A stretch of 64,000 nucleotides of DNA from Bradyrhizobium vignae (GCF_004114425.1 NZ_RDQF01000022.1:48136-112135); one strand, 5' to 3'. Positions 1 through 11,815 are shown, counted from the first letter of the stretch. Numbers and translations are program-made. Notes: generated by a model not told the origin, from the letters alone.

Positions 1-46
1 TCGCTTTCCGTAGTTCGATCACCACGCGGTAGGACCGCGCGTAACC

Positions 47-814
47 ATGAGCATGCAGCAAAATACTTCCCTCTCCGCCCAGCCGGGCTCGACCGTCGAC
101 GCCGCCGAGATCGCGAAATTCTCAAAACTTTCGGCGGAGTGGTGGGACCCCAAGGGCAAGATGGCGCCGCTGCACCGGATCAACCCGCTGCGGCTCGGCT
201 ATATCCGCGACGCCGCCTGCCGCAAGTTCGAGCGCAACGTCCGCAGCCTCAATTGCCTCGGGTCCTTGCGCGTGCTCGACATCGGCTGCGGCGCCGGCCT
301 GCTCTGCGAACCGCTGTCGCGCCTGGGGGCTCAGGTCATCGGCATCGACCCTTCGGCGAGCAACATCGCGGCGGCGAAGCTGCACGCCGACAAGAGCCAT
401 CTTGCGATCGACTATCGCTGCACCACGGTGGAGGAGATCGACCCGCGCGAGCGCTTCGACATCGTGCTGGCGATGGAGGTGGTCGAGCACGTCACCGACG
501 TCGGCATCTTCCTGAAGCGCTGCGCCTCAATGCTGAAGCCGAACGGCCTGATGGTCGTCTCGACGCTGAACCGCAACTGGAAGAGCTTCGCCCTTGCCAT
601 CGTCGGCGCCGAATACGTGCTGCGCTGGCTGCCGCGCGGCACCCACGAATGGAACAAGTTCGTCACGCCGGACGAGCTGACCAAATATCTGCTCGACAAC
701 CGCCTCGTCATCACCGAGCAGACCGGCGTCGTCTACTCACCGTTCGCCGATAAATGGAGCCTCTCGTCCGACATGGACGTGAACTATATGGTGGTCGCGG
801 AAGCGATGGTGTGA
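47..814 (+). CDS. ubiG: UbiG, 3-demethylubiquinone/polyprenyl-catechol O-methyltransferase
   Basis: SAM-dependent enzyme that carries out both O-methylations in ubiquinone synthesis, in the cytoplasm at the inner-membrane face. The 255-residue protein has the UbiG amino-terminal signature (WWDPKGKMAPLH, 32-43), class I motif I VLDIGCGAG (77-85), the acidic ribose-binding D101 and EVVEHV (144-149). Length is normal for the family. Two ATGs lie close together (47 and 53) and neither has a strong Shine-Dalgarno, so the exact start is open. The 46 bases upstream are probably the tail of its promoter region. It stands alone on this strand. Confidence 0.95.
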   Translation: MSMQQNTSLSAQPGSTVDAAEIAKFSKLSAEWWDPKGKMAPLHRINPLRLGYIRDAACRKFERNVRSLNCLGSLRVLDIGCGAGLLCEPLSRLGAQVIGIDPSASNIAAAKLHADKSHLAIDYRCTTVEEIDPRERFDIVLAMEVVEHVTDVGIFLKRCASMLKPNGLMVVSTLNRNWKSFALAIVGAEYVLRWLPRGTHEWNKFVTPDELTKYLLDNRLVITEQTGVVYSPFADKWSLSSDMDVNYMVVAEAMV

Positions 815-846
815 GGCAAGGCGCGATCTGTTTCTCCACAGTCGCT

Positions 847-883
847 GTCGTCCCAGCGAACGCACTGCGTTCGCTGGGACGAC
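847..883. repeat. Perfect 18-bp inverted repeat after ubiG
   Basis: Arms at 847-864 and 866-883 are exact reverse complements around a single central C. There is no T-tract, so a Rho-independent terminator is not supported. It matches the short GC-rich 'gtcgtccc' palindromes seen elsewhere in the window (for example 52678-52812), which I take to be a dispersed extragenic repeat family. Confidence 0.8.
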
Positions 884-991
884 ACCGAATTTGTTGCGAG
901 AGCATCGCACCCATGACACCCATGCGGTTGACCAGTGAGTCTGTTCCCGTCACGGTAATCGCTCTGTTTGTCTAACCTTTCCACCCCCCCG

Positions 992-1891
992 ATGCTCACC
1001 ATCGCCAGCCTCTGGATTCCCTTCACGATCATTGCTGCGCTGGGCCAAGTCGCGCGCAATGCGATGCAGCGGTCGCTGACGAAGCCGCTGGGGACCTGGG
1101 GGGCGACCAATATCCGCTTCCTGTTCGGCTTCCCGTTCTCGCTGCTGTTCCTCGGCGTGGTGCTGGTCGCGACCGGCGATCATATCGGCATGCCGCCGGC
1201 CGTGTTCTGGCCTTGGCTGCTGCTCGGGGCGCTCAGCCAGATCGTTGCGACCGGCCTGATGCTGCTCGCGATGAACGACCGCTCCTTCGTCGTGACCACG
1301 GCTTACCTCAAGACCGAAGCGATCCAGACCGCGATCTTCGGCTTCGTCTTCCTCGGCGATCATCTGACCTGGCTCAAGGTGCTGGCGATCGTGATCGCGA
1401 CCGTCGGTGTCGTCATCACCGCGCTGCGGCCCGGCGGAGAGAAGAGCTTTGCGGAGTTGAAGCCGACCATCACCGGCCTCGTTGCGGCCGCGGCCTTCGC
1501 GCTCTCCGCGGTCGGTTTTCGCGGCGCCATCATCACCGTGCCGAACGTGTCGTTCGTGACGGCGTCGTCGTTCACGCTGGTGCTCGGCCTGTTCGTGCAG
1601 ACGCTGGTGCTGACGATCTATCTGCTCTGGCGCGCGCCGGACGTGTTGCGCGGCATCCTCGGCATGTGGAGGCCGTCGATGCTGGCGGGCTTCACGGGCG
1701 CCTTCGCCTCGCAGTTCTGGTTCCTGGCGTTCGCGCTGACGGCCGCCGCCAACGTCCGCACGCTCGCCTTGATCGAGGTGCTGTTCGCGCAAGGCGTGGC
1801 CTACTATTCGTTCAAGCAGCCGATCGCGCCGCGCGAGCTTGCAGGCATCGCGCTGATCGTGGTCGGCGTGGCGGTGCTGGTGGGCGTCTAA
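992..1891 (+). CDS. EamA-family (DMT superfamily) transporter
   Basis: Inner-membrane protein of about 299 residues with roughly ten hydrophobic helices in two EamA repeats. The substrate is unknown; the superfamily exports amino acids, metabolites or drugs. The ATG at 992 is preferred. An in-frame TTG at 968 would add eight unconserved-looking residues. It is single, between two repeat-containing gaps, and nothing beside it suggests a substrate. Confidence 0.85.
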   Translation: MLTIASLWIPFTIIAALGQVARNAMQRSLTKPLGTWGATNIRFLFGFPFSLLFLGVVLVATGDHIGMPPAVFWPWLLLGALSQIVATGLMLLAMNDRSFVVTTAYLKTEAIQTAIFGFVFLGDHLTWLKVLAIVIATVGVVITALRPGGEKSFAELKPTITGLVAAAAFALSAVGFRGAIITVPNVSFVTASSFTLVLGLFVQTLVLTIYLLWRAPDVLRGILGMWRPSMLAGFTGAFASQFWFLAFALTAAANVRTLALIEVLFAQGVAYYSFKQPIAPRELAGIALIVVGVAVLVGV

Positions 1892-1987
1892 AGCGCGATG
1901 CGATTTGGATGAATCGTCATCGCGCTTTAGCTTGTTGTTTACGCATGATCTTTCCGGAAAACCGCTTCGCACTTTTCCGGATCATGC
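1890..1987. repeat. Double-hairpin extragenic palindromic element
   Basis: Two adjacent imperfect palindromes begin on the last base of the EamA stop codon. The first has arms 1890-1900 and 1918-1928. The second has arms 1943-1949 and 1981-1987, with inner pairing of CCGGAAAA (1954-1961) against TTTTCCGG (1973-1980). From memory this is a very common Bradyrhizobium intergenic repeat. It could fold as a pair of stem-loops in the 3' end of the EamA transcript. Confidence 0.8.
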
Positions 1988-1999
1988 TTTAACTGGCTG

Positions 2000-2098
2000 T
2001 CATTCCGGGGCGCCCGAAGGGCGAACCCGGAATCTCGAGGAACTCAGGTGCGCAGCTGCGCACCTGAGTTCGCGCTTTGCGCGCCCCGGAACGACGGT
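2000..2098. repeat. GC-rich 'ccgggg' extragenic repeat
   Basis: Short inverted elements of the form cattccgggg ... ccccggaa surround a small palindrome (caggtgcgcagctgcgcacctg core, about 2045-2066). A related element lies at 6253-6352. Together with 1890-1987 it fills the gap between the convergent EamA and DUF1178 genes. Confidence 0.6.
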
Positions 2099-2099
2099 G

Positions 2100-2576
2100 C
2101 TAATTTCGGTCTTCCGGCAGCGTCGGCAGCGGCGAGACCTCGATGCCTTCGTCGATCAGCGACTTCGCCTCGTCCGGCGAGGCCTCGCCGTAGATCGGAC
2201 GGTGCTCCTTGTCGCCATAGTGCATGGCGCGAGCTTCGTTGGCGAAACGGTCGCCGACATTGTCGGCGTTCTTGACGATGTGATCGCGCAGTTCCTTGAG
2301 CTTGGCGCGCAGCTCGCGCTCCTGTGCCATCAGCAGCGAGGTCGGTCCGGACGGTGTAGTGTCGGGTGTGGCCGCAGCCACGGCTTCCGGCGGAGGCGTG
2401 GCGCGACCCTTCTTGCCGACGATGCGCGGCGCCATGATCGCCTTGCCGACCTTGGCCGAGCCGCAGATCGGGCAGGTCACGAGCTTTCGCTTCACCTGCG
2501 AATCATAGGCCGACGAGCTCTGAAACCAGCTCTCGAAGTCGTGGCCGCGGTCGCAGCGAAGCGCGTAGCGGATCAT
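2100..2576 (-). CDS. DUF1178 family protein
   Basis: 158-residue cytoplasmic protein of the alphaproteobacterial DUF1178 family, function unknown. The N-terminus has C8, H12 and a C35-P-I-C38 pair, which looks like a small zinc site. The C-terminal half is predicted helical and ends with an acidic, proline-rich tail. Its ATG overlaps the stop of the nitrilase gene by four bases (ATGA), so the two are translationally coupled. It is the last gene of the comF-grxC-nitrilase-DUF1178 operon. Confidence 0.85.
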   Translation of the reverse strand: MIRYALRCDRGHDFESWFQSSSAYDSQVKRKLVTCPICGSAKVGKAIMAPRIVGKKGRATPPPEAVAAATPDTTPSGPTSLLMAQERELRAKLKELRDHIVKNADNVGDRFANEARAMHYGDKEHRPIYGEASPDEAKSLIDEGIEVSPLPTLPEDRN

Positions 2577-3451
2577 GCCGAGCCCCGCACGAGGTGCAAA
2601 TGGTCAGGCCCCGCCTTGGGATCGGAGACGCCGAAGCGGCGGCCGTGCTGGAGCGATGGAATGGCGCGGCGCGCCGTCTCGACCTTGGCCGGGTCGATCT
2701 TGGCCATGATAATGCCGGGCTCGACGTCGCCCTCGGCGAGGATCTCGCCCCAGGGATCGATGATCAGCGAGTGGCCATAAGTCTCGCGCTTGTTCTCGTG
2801 CAGCCCGGCCTGCGCCGCGGCAAAGATGAAGCAGCCGGTCTCGATCGCACGCGCGCGCAGCAGCACGTGCCAATGCGCTTCGCCGGTCTTGCGGGTGAAG
2901 GCCGACGGCACCGTGATGAAATAGGCGCCGCTCTCGGCGAGAGCGCGATAGAGTGCCGGGAAGCGCAGATCGTAGCAGATCGTCAGCCCGATGCGGCCCC
3001 AGGGCAGATCCGAGATCACGGCGGTCTCGCCCGGCTGGTAGTTGGCGGATTCGCGATAGCTCTCCCCGTCCGGCAGCTCGATGTCGAACATGTGGATCTT
3101 GTCATAGCTCGCGAGCACATTGCCCTCGGGCCCGATCAGGAAGGAGCGGTTGACCGCCTTCTCCGGCGAGAAGCGCAGCGCCAGCGAGCCGACATGAAGG
3201 TGGATCTTCAGCTCCGCCGCGAGCGCTCGGTACGCCTTCAGCGAAGTGTCGTCCTCTTCGCTCTGCAGGTGCTCGAACAATGCCTTGCGGTTCAGCTGCA
3301 TCATGTTGCTGACTTCGGGCGTCTGCACGTAGTCGGCGCCATTGGCCGCAGCCTGCCGGATCAGCCTGGTCGCCTGTTCCAGGCTCGGCCCGGGCAGCAG
3401 GCCGGTGCGCATTTGCACCATGGCGGCGGTGAAGGTGCGATTCTCGCTCAT
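2573..3451 (-). CDS. Carbon-nitrogen hydrolase (Nit1/deaminated glutathione amidase type)
   Basis: 292-residue nitrilase-superfamily amidase. The triad is visible as E46 (TPEVSN), K118 (YDKIHMFD) and C159 (LTICYDLRFP). The pattern is closest to the Nit1/NitFhit branch, which repairs deaminated glutathione. Lying beside a glutaredoxin, that role is plausible but inferred. Its start overlaps the grxC stop as ATGA and its stop overlaps the DUF1178 start. Confidence 0.85.
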   Translation of the reverse strand: MSENRTFTAAMVQMRTGLLPGPSLEQATRLIRQAAANGADYVQTPEVSNMMQLNRKALFEHLQSEEDDTSLKAYRALAAELKIHLHVGSLALRFSPEKAVNRSFLIGPEGNVLASYDKIHMFDIELPDGESYRESANYQPGETAVISDLPWGRIGLTICYDLRFPALYRALAESGAYFITVPSAFTRKTGEAHWHVLLRARAIETGCFIFAAAQAGLHENKRETYGHSLIIDPWGEILAEGDVEPGIIMAKIDPAKVETARRAIPSLQHGRRFGVSDPKAGPDHLHLVRGSA

Positions 3452-3723
3452 ATGGCGGCCTTGATGCTCTCGAGCATGCCGTCGAGCTTGCCTTCGCGAT
3501 CGAGCGCATAGAGGTCGTCACAGCCGCCGACATGGGTGCCGCCGATCCAGATCTGCGGGAAAGTCGAACCTTGCCCGGCGCGGCCGTACATTTCCTGGCG
3601 CCAGGACGGGTTCTTGGCGACGTCGAACTCGGTGAAGGTCGCCTTCTTGCGGGTCAGCAGCGATTTGGCGGCGGAACAATAGCCGCAGCCCGGCCTCGTA
3701 TAGATCTCGACAGCAGCAGTCAT
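3448..3723 (-). CDS. grxC: Glutaredoxin 3 (GrxC)
   Basis: 91-residue dithiol glutaredoxin that reduces protein and glutathione disulfides in the cytoplasm. The active site CGYC lies at residues 13-16 (TRPGCGYC), and the GSH-binding TFPQIWIG and GG..D segments are intact. I chose the ATG at 3723, which gives the standard N-terminus; an in-frame start six codons earlier (3741) would add MRAPDE. It sits 47 bases after comF and overlaps the nitrilase start by four bases. Confidence 0.93.
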   Translation of the reverse strand: MTAAVEIYTRPGCGYCSAAKSLLTRKKATFTEFDVAKNPSWRQEMYGRAGQGSTFPQIWIGGTHVGGCDDLYALDREGKLDGMLESIKAAI

Positions 3724-3770
3724 CTCGTCAGGCGCTCTCATGTCATGAATTCATTGAATTATATGGGACT

Positions 3771-4568
3771 TCACCTGACCTCCACAACCCGGGCAAACAC
3801 CAGCACGTCGACCTGGGCTGCCTTGGCGCGGAGCAGGGCGCGCGCGCAGGCATCCAATGTCGCACCCGAGGTCAGGACATCGTCGATCAGGACGATGCGG
3901 CGGCCCTGGATCTCGGCTTGACGCTCGGCAGATACCTGGAATGCGCCCTGCACATTGGTGGCGCGCTGGGCCCGCGACAGGCCGATCTGCTGCTCGGTCG
4001 CACGCACCCGCCGCAGCACATCGCCCCGCACCCTGATCCCGCTCTGCCGTTCGATGATGCGCGCCAGCGCTCCGGACTGGTTGTAGCGGCGGCGCCAGGC
4101 GCGCCGCCAATGCAGGGGCACCGGCACCAGCATGTCGGCGCCCGCCAGCAGCTCGCCGCCGGCGCGCGCCATCCAGCGGCCCATGGCCGGCGCCAGATCG
4201 GTGCGGTCCTGATACTTCAGCGCATGGACCAGCGTGCGCGCGACGTCGTCATAGCGCACCGCCGCGCGGGCGCGCTGGTAGGCCGGCGGGCTCGCAATCG
4301 CCTCCATCGACAGCATGTCGGGACCGGGATCATAGACGAAGGGGATGCCGAGCCGCGGACAAAAGGGCCGTTCGATGAACGACAGCCGCGCCCAGCACGA
4401 AGCGCAAACACCCTCGCCCTCCACCGGCTCGCGGCAGGACACGCACAGTGTCGGCAGCGCGATGTCGAGCGCGAGCCGTGCTGCGCGCGACAGCACGCGG
4501 CCGCCGGCGGACCAGGCGGCACGCAGCGGTGCGGGAATGGAACGGGCAGGGGCGGCGTCGGCTTCCAT
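3771..4568 (-). CDS. ComF family protein
   Basis: 265-residue phosphoribosyltransferase-like protein. Four cysteines (C42, C45, C55, C58) form the N-terminal zinc ribbon, and the PRPP-loop motif IDDVLTSGAT is at 228-237. In competent bacteria ComF helps import single-stranded DNA, but the family is widespread in bacteria with no known competence and its role here is unknown. First gene of a four-gene minus-strand operon with grxC, the nitrilase and DUF1178. Confidence 0.88.
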   Translation of the reverse strand: MEADAAPARSIPAPLRAAWSAGGRVLSRAARLALDIALPTLCVSCREPVEGEGVCASCWARLSFIERPFCPRLGIPFVYDPGPDMLSMEAIASPPAYQRARAAVRYDDVARTLVHALKYQDRTDLAPAMGRWMARAGGELLAGADMLVPVPLHWRRAWRRRYNQSGALARIIERQSGIRVRGDVLRRVRATEQQIGLSRAQRATNVQGAFQVSAERQAEIQGRRIVLIDDVLTSGATLDACARALLRAKAAQVDVLVFARVVEVR

Positions 4569-4624
4569 GAGGAGAGGCTAGCGTTGCACCATAGATTGCT
4601 CAAGCCGTCGTCTCGTCCCCGGAC

Positions 4625-4655
4625 GCAGCGCAGCGCTCCTTCAGCGCTGCGCTGC
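4625..4655. repeat. 13-bp inverted repeat between divergent genes
   Basis: Arms GCAGCGCAGCGCT (4625-4637) and AGCGCTGCGCTGC (4643-4655) with a five-base loop, flanked by short 'ccgggac' sequence. It is one of the dispersed extragenic palindromes. It lies between the divergent comF and methyltransferase starts, so it could affect either promoter region. Confidence 0.7.
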
Positions 4656-4790
4656 CGAGCCGGGACCCATCTCACCGCGATCTGGCGCGCATTCCCTGGG
4701 TCCGGCTCTGCGCGGCAGCACCAATGAGCACGGCGCGTCCGGATCACGAGAGTGATTGCCATGGCCGGCATGATCGGCGTAACCAGCGGC

Positions 4791-5639
4791 ATGGCCCAGA
4801 ACCGACAAACCCCGCCCGCTTTGTTCGATCGTGCCTTGCTGCACGCACGGCAGCGGCGTGCGCAGGCACAAGGTGCCGTGAGCTTCCTGCTCGATCGCGT
4901 CGCCGAGGACATGTCAGACCGGTTGGCCGCAGTGATGCGCGAGTTTCACGCTCCGGCTGATCTGTGGACGCCCGGCGAAGGTCTCAAAGTCCTACACGCG
5001 CGGCTTCCAGCGATGGCGCGGATCGCGATTGATGCGGCCGGCGCGGAAAAACTGCCTTTCGCACCCGAAAGCCTCGACCTCGTCGTCTCCGCCTTGGCGC
5101 TGCAATTCGTCAACGATCTGCCGGGCGTGCTTGCGCAGGTCCGGCGCGCGCTGAAGCCGGACGGGCTGCTGCTCGCCGCGATGATCGGCGGTGACAGCCT
5201 GACCGAGCTGCGCCAGGCCTTTGCCGCGGCGGAAGCCGAATGCGAGGGCGGTGTGTCGCCGCGCGTGGCGCCGTTCGCTGACCTTCGTGACATCGGCGCG
5301 CTGCTGCAGCGGGCCGGCTTTGCATTGCCGGTGACCGACGTCGACCGTGTCGTGGTGCGCTATGGCAATGCGTTCGCCCTGATGCAGGATCTCCGCCGCA
5401 TGGGCGCGGCCAATGTGCTGATCCTGCGGCGGCGCACGCCGAGCCGGCGCGCGACGCTGTTGCGGATGGCCGAAATCTATGCCGAGCGCTTTGCCGATGC
5501 CGATGGCCGCATCCGTGCGACGTTCGACATCATCTGGCTGTCCGGTTGGGCCCCGCATGCGAGCCAGCAGCAGCCACTGAAGCCGGGGTCGGCCAAGGCG
5601 AGCCTGGCGGAGGCGGTGAAGAAGGCGGGGAAAGAGTGA
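4791..5639 (+). CDS. SAM-dependent methyltransferase-fold protein, NDUFAF5/BioC-like
   Basis: 282-residue protein with a degenerate class I methyltransferase domain. The usual GxGxG loop is replaced by an LKVLHARLPAMARIAID-type segment. The middle motif LPFAPESLDLVVSALALQFVNDLPG, the KPDG turn and the DVDRVVVRY/MQDLRRMGAANVL segments match the NDUFAF5 group. In that group the human protein hydroxylates an arginine of complex I. Such a role is inferred. I chose the ATG at 4791 (MAQNRQTPP), since upstream in-frame starts add non-typical sequence. Confidence 0.75.
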   Translation: MAQNRQTPPALFDRALLHARQRRAQAQGAVSFLLDRVAEDMSDRLAAVMREFHAPADLWTPGEGLKVLHARLPAMARIAIDAAGAEKLPFAPESLDLVVSALALQFVNDLPGVLAQVRRALKPDGLLLAAMIGGDSLTELRQAFAAAEAECEGGVSPRVAPFADLRDIGALLQRAGFALPVTDVDRVVVRYGNAFALMQDLRRMGAANVLILRRRTPSRRATLLRMAEIYAERFADADGRIRATFDIIWLSGWAPHASQQQPLKPGSAKASLAEAVKKAGKE

Positions 5640-5700
5640 CGCGTGTTCCGGCCCCGCCGCAGCGTTCCTACGCTGCTGCGCGTCCGGGGCACGGCCCACC

Positions 5701-6111
5701 TCACATCAGCAAATCAATCAAATGCGGGATCAGCGGCATGTCCGCGGGCGGCATGGGATAGTCGCGCAGCTTGTTGGCGCGGACCCAGGCGAGGTTCTGG
5801 CCCTCTCGCGGCGTGACCAGGCCTTCCCAGCGCCGGCAGATGTAGAGCGGCATCAGGAGATGAAAGATTTCGTAGCCATAGCTGGCGAAGGTCAACGGCG
5901 CTAGGCACGGCTCGGCGACCGTGATGCCGAGCTCCTCATGGAGCTCCCGGATCAGGCTCTGCTCCGGCCGCTCGCCGGGCTCTAACTTGCCGCCGGGAAA
6001 TTCCCAGAGGCCGGCCAGCGCCTTGCCCTCGGGGCGCTGCGCGATCAGAATGCGCTTGTCGGCGTCGACCAGTGCACAGGCCACCACCAGTGTCAATTTG
6101 AGATCGGCCAT
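5701..6111 (-). CDS. mutT: MutT-type Nudix hydrolase (8-oxo-dGTP diphosphatase family)
   Basis: 136-residue Nudix enzyme. The full Nudix box is present: G41-x5-E47-x7-R55-E56 followed by EELG (59-62). It is expected to hydrolyse 8-oxo-dGTP and so limit A:T to C:G mutations. The ATG at 6111 (MADLKLTLVV) gives the family N-terminus. The open frame upstream runs through the extragenic repeat at 6253-6352 and is not coding. It follows argJ on the same strand and is probably co-transcribed with it. Confidence 0.88.
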   Translation of the reverse strand: MADLKLTLVVACALVDADKRILIAQRPEGKALAGLWEFPGGKLEPGERPEQSLIRELHEELGITVAEPCLAPLTFASYGYEIFHLLMPLYICRRWEGLVTPREGQNLAWVRANKLRDYPMPPADMPLIPHLIDLLM

Positions 6112-6252
6112 GCGTGTCTGTCGCTCGCTGAAGTTCGTCCGCAACGGTTTGTGTATTTCGAGGTGAGCCCGACGCAAGGGATTTCGGATGCCATGAACGC
6201 ACTCTTCAAGAAGGCGGTGGCGGATGCGCGGATTTCGGGGTGACGCCAGTGG

Positions 6253-6352
6253 CGTCATTCCGGGGCGATGCGCCGGCATCGACCCGGAATCTCGGGCATA
6301 AACTTCTGGATTCCGGGTTCTCGCCTCGCCAGCCCCGGAATGACGGCCGGGG
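6253..6352. repeat. Extragenic 'ccgggg' repeat between argJ and mutT
   Basis: cattccgggg at the left, ccccggaatg at the right and internal cccggaatctcg / ggattccggg pairing make a long imperfect hairpin. Related to 2000-2098. It occupies almost the whole argJ-mutT gap. Confidence 0.65.
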
Positions 6353-6355
6353 AGC

Positions 6356-7597
6356 CTACGACCTGTAGTCCCCATTGATCGCGACGTATTCCTTGGTGAG
6401 ATCGCAGGTCATGACGCGGTCGCGGCCCTTGCCGAGGCCGAGCGAGACCAGAATCGCGATCTCCGGCGCCTTCATCGCTTCCGAGACCTGCGTTTCGTCA
6501 TAGCCTGGATCGCGCGCGCCGTTCTTGGCGACGCGGATGCCGTTGAACGAGATCGAGAGCTTGTCGCGATCAGCCGGCTCGCCGGCCTTGCCGACCGCCA
6601 TCACCACGCGGCCCCAATTGGCGTCTTCGCCGGCGATGGCGGTCTTCACCAGCGGCGAGTTGGCGATCGACATCGCGATCTTGCGCGCCGAAGCCTTGGT
6701 CTTGGCGCCCTCGACCGTGATCTCGACCAGCTTGCGCGCGCCTTCGCCGTCGCGGGCCACCTGCTCGGCGAGGTTGGCGAGCACCTGGTTGAACGCCTTG
6801 ACGAACGCCTTCAGGCGCGGGTCGCTGGCACGGCTGATCTTTGGCGCCCCCTGCTCGGCAGCGGCACCTGTCGCAAAGGCCAGCAGCGTGTCGGAGGTCG
6901 AGGTGTCGCCATCGATTGTCACGGCGTTGAAGGTGTCCTCGACGCCGCTCTTGAGCAGGGCCTGGAGCGCGGCGGGCGCGATCGGCGCGTCGGTGAAGAT
7001 GAAGGACAGCATCGTCGCCATGTCGGGGGCGATCATGCCGGCGCCTTTGGCCATGCCGTTGATGGTGACCTTGGCCTTGCCGAGCTTGACGGTGGCGGTC
7101 GCGACCTTCGGGAAGGTGTCGGTGGTCATGATCGCCTTGGCCGCGGCCAGGTAGTTACCGGGCTCTGCAGCCTCGGCGAGGCGGCCGAGCACGCCGTCGA
7201 ACTTGGTCGCGTCCAGCGGCTCGCCGATGACGCCGGTCGAGGCCAGGAAGATCTCGCTTTCGCTGCACCCGACCGCCTTGGCCGCGATCTTCGCGGTCAG
7301 CGCGGTGGAGGCGCGGCCGGTCTTGCCGGTGAAGGCATTGGCATTGCCGGAATTGACCACGAGTGCGCGCGCCTTGCCGCCCTTGAGCTTGGCGCGGCAC
7401 CATTCGACCGGTGCCGACGGGCATTTCGATTTGGTGAAGACGCCGGCCACCGCAGTGCCCTTGTCCATCACCGCCAGCAGCACGTCCGTGCGGTTCTTGT
7501 AGCGGATGCCGGCCTCGGCCGTCGCAAGGCGGACGCCTGCGATCACGGGCATGTCGGGAACGTGTTTCGGGGCGAGGGGAGAGACGGAGGAGGACAT
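6356..7597 (-). CDS. argJ: ArgJ, bifunctional ornithine acetyltransferase / N-acetylglutamate synthase
   Basis: 413-residue enzyme of the cyclic arginine pathway. It transfers acetyl from N-acetylornithine to glutamate and can also use acetyl-CoA. The self-cleavage site is clear: KGAGMIAPDMATML, with scission expected between A194 and T195, making T195 the nucleophile of the beta chain. Length is normal. It lies between a parvulin-type PPIase upstream and mutT downstream on the same strand. Confidence 0.95.
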   Translation of the reverse strand: MSSSVSPLAPKHVPDMPVIAGVRLATAEAGIRYKNRTDVLLAVMDKGTAVAGVFTKSKCPSAPVEWCRAKLKGGKARALVVNSGNANAFTGKTGRASTALTAKIAAKAVGCSESEIFLASTGVIGEPLDATKFDGVLGRLAEAAEPGNYLAAAKAIMTTDTFPKVATATVKLGKAKVTINGMAKGAGMIAPDMATMLSFIFTDAPIAPAALQALLKSGVEDTFNAVTIDGDTSTSDTLLAFATGAAAEQGAPKISRASDPRLKAFVKAFNQVLANLAEQVARDGEGARKLVEITVEGAKTKASARKIAMSIANSPLVKTAIAGEDANWGRVVMAVGKAGEPADRDKLSISFNGIRVAKNGARDPGYDETQVSEAMKAPEIAILVSLGLGKGRDRVMTCDLTKEYVAINGDYRS

Positions 7598-7700
7598 CGC
7601 AGGCGCCTTGGTGGGATCTGGACAAGCAGATGCCCGGCGCGGGGGCCGGGCATCACGAAGGCTTAGATACTCTTCACATCAGCGAAGTGACAGCGAATTC

Positions 7701-8609
7701 TTACTTCTTCGCCGGGGGAGCCATCTTGCTGTCGGAAGGCTTGGCGTCCTTGGAGGCATCCGCCGCCGGCTGGTCCAGCCGCTCGACCTTGGCTTCGGTG
7801 CGCAGCTTGGCGACGTAATCGGCCTGAGCCTTGCGGGTGACGTAGTTCTCGATCTGGGACTTGACCTGCTCGAAGTCCGGCGCCTTGCGGTTGCGCTTTT
7901 CCTCGACCTTGATGATGTGCCAGCCGAACTGCGACTTGACGGGATCGGAGATCTTGCCCGGCTCGAGCGCAAAAGCGACGGCCGAGAACTCCGGCACCAT
8001 CTGCTCCTTGGTGAAGAAGCCGAGATCGCCGCCATCGGCGGAGCCCGGGTCCTTGGACTTCTTCTTGGCGAGCTCGGCGAAATCGGCGCCCTTGTCGAGC
8101 TCGGCCTTCACGGCCTTGGCCTCGTCCTCGGTCTCGACCAGGATGTGGCGGGCGCGCACCTCCTGCTCGCCGGTGATCTGCTTGGAGGCCTCTTCATAGA
8201 CCTTCTTCATGGCGTCCGGCGTGGTCGCGGCCTTGCCTTCGTTGGCGAGCAGGCTGTCCATCAGAAGCCGGTTGCGGGCGAACGCCAGGCGCTTTTTGAA
8301 CTCCTCGCTGTCGGCGAGCTTCTTGTCTTCGGCAGCCTTGCTGACGATCTTCATGTCGATCAGGAAGGACAGGACGTTCTCGTCCTTGGTCGCCGGGTCC
8401 ATCTGCGCGAGGCTCGGCCCGAGTTCCTCCTCGGCCATGGTGACGTCGCTCTTCTTGATTTCAGTGCCATTGACCTTCGCCAGCACCGGATCATCGGCGG
8501 CCCGGAGCGGGCCCGCGAACGCCAGGGACAGCGCCAGAGCGAGGCTGCCAGCCAAGGCGGAGGCATGGCGGAAACGCTGGCCGGTGGTTACCGGGAACGA
8601 GGTGGTCAT
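7701..8609 (-). CDS. Periplasmic peptidyl-prolyl cis-trans isomerase (PpiC/SurA-like parvulin)
   Basis: 302-residue exported foldase. A signal peptide (hydrophobic about 17-36, cleavage probably after LRA) is followed by a SurA-type N-terminal helical domain with VNGTEIKKSDV and then one parvulin domain (about 152-237: ARHILVE ... GGDLGFF ... PVKSQFGWHIIKV). The charged tail ends in PPAKK. It is expected to assist outer-membrane protein folding. Divergent from secA, which is a sensible pairing for secretion. Confidence 0.9.
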   Translation of the reverse strand: MTTSFPVTTGQRFRHASALAGSLALALSLAFAGPLRAADDPVLAKVNGTEIKKSDVTMAEEELGPSLAQMDPATKDENVLSFLIDMKIVSKAAEDKKLADSEEFKKRLAFARNRLLMDSLLANEGKAATTPDAMKKVYEEASKQITGEQEVRARHILVETEDEAKAVKAELDKGADFAELAKKKSKDPGSADGGDLGFFTKEQMVPEFSAVAFALEPGKISDPVKSQFGWHIIKVEEKRNRKAPDFEQVKSQIENYVTRKAQADYVAKLRTEAKVERLDQPAADASKDAKPSDSKMAPPAKK

Positions 8610-8963
8610 GGAAAATCCTTATGTTGAAGCAGGGGCCTGCTCGAAGCGGGGCGGACACTCGCCCAATTCAGGGGGGCTTGGCAACGCGAAAAGTCTGTCA
8701 AAATGATGAATTAGCCGCAATGCGCCCGCCGTTGACAAGGCCCTGACCGGGCCATATCTCTGCCCGGTCGCGACCATGGCGATGGCGTTTATTTTGCTGC
8801 GTTTTTGGCCGTTGAACCCAGACTTGCCCAATTCCCACCCATATGGCGGATGACCCCCGCAGTCCGGGCTCTGACGCCGCGAAGCGTCACGGTGAGTTGA
8901 TAGGCAGACGGGTGACAACTTCTTGGCTGCAACGCGGTTAAATCGCGAACACAGGAACTAAGC
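8610..8963. other. 354-base divergent intergenic region, PPIase / secA
   Basis: Holds the promoter of the PPIase on the minus strand and the secA leader on the plus strand. A candidate secA promoter is at 8732-8760. From its predicted transcription start to the secA ATG is about 195 bases, long for this genome. I see no recognisable riboswitch or leader-peptide gene in that stretch. Confidence 0.5.
8732..8760 (+). promoter_or_regulatory. Candidate sigma-70 promoter for secA
   Basis: TTGACA at 8732-8737, a 17-base spacer, then TATCTC at 8755-8760. The -35 is exact and the -10 is moderate. It would give a start near 8767 and a leader of about 195 bases. Confidence 0.4.
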
Positions 8964-11807
<2,844 letters not shown>

Positions 11808-11815
11808 GGTTTGAG

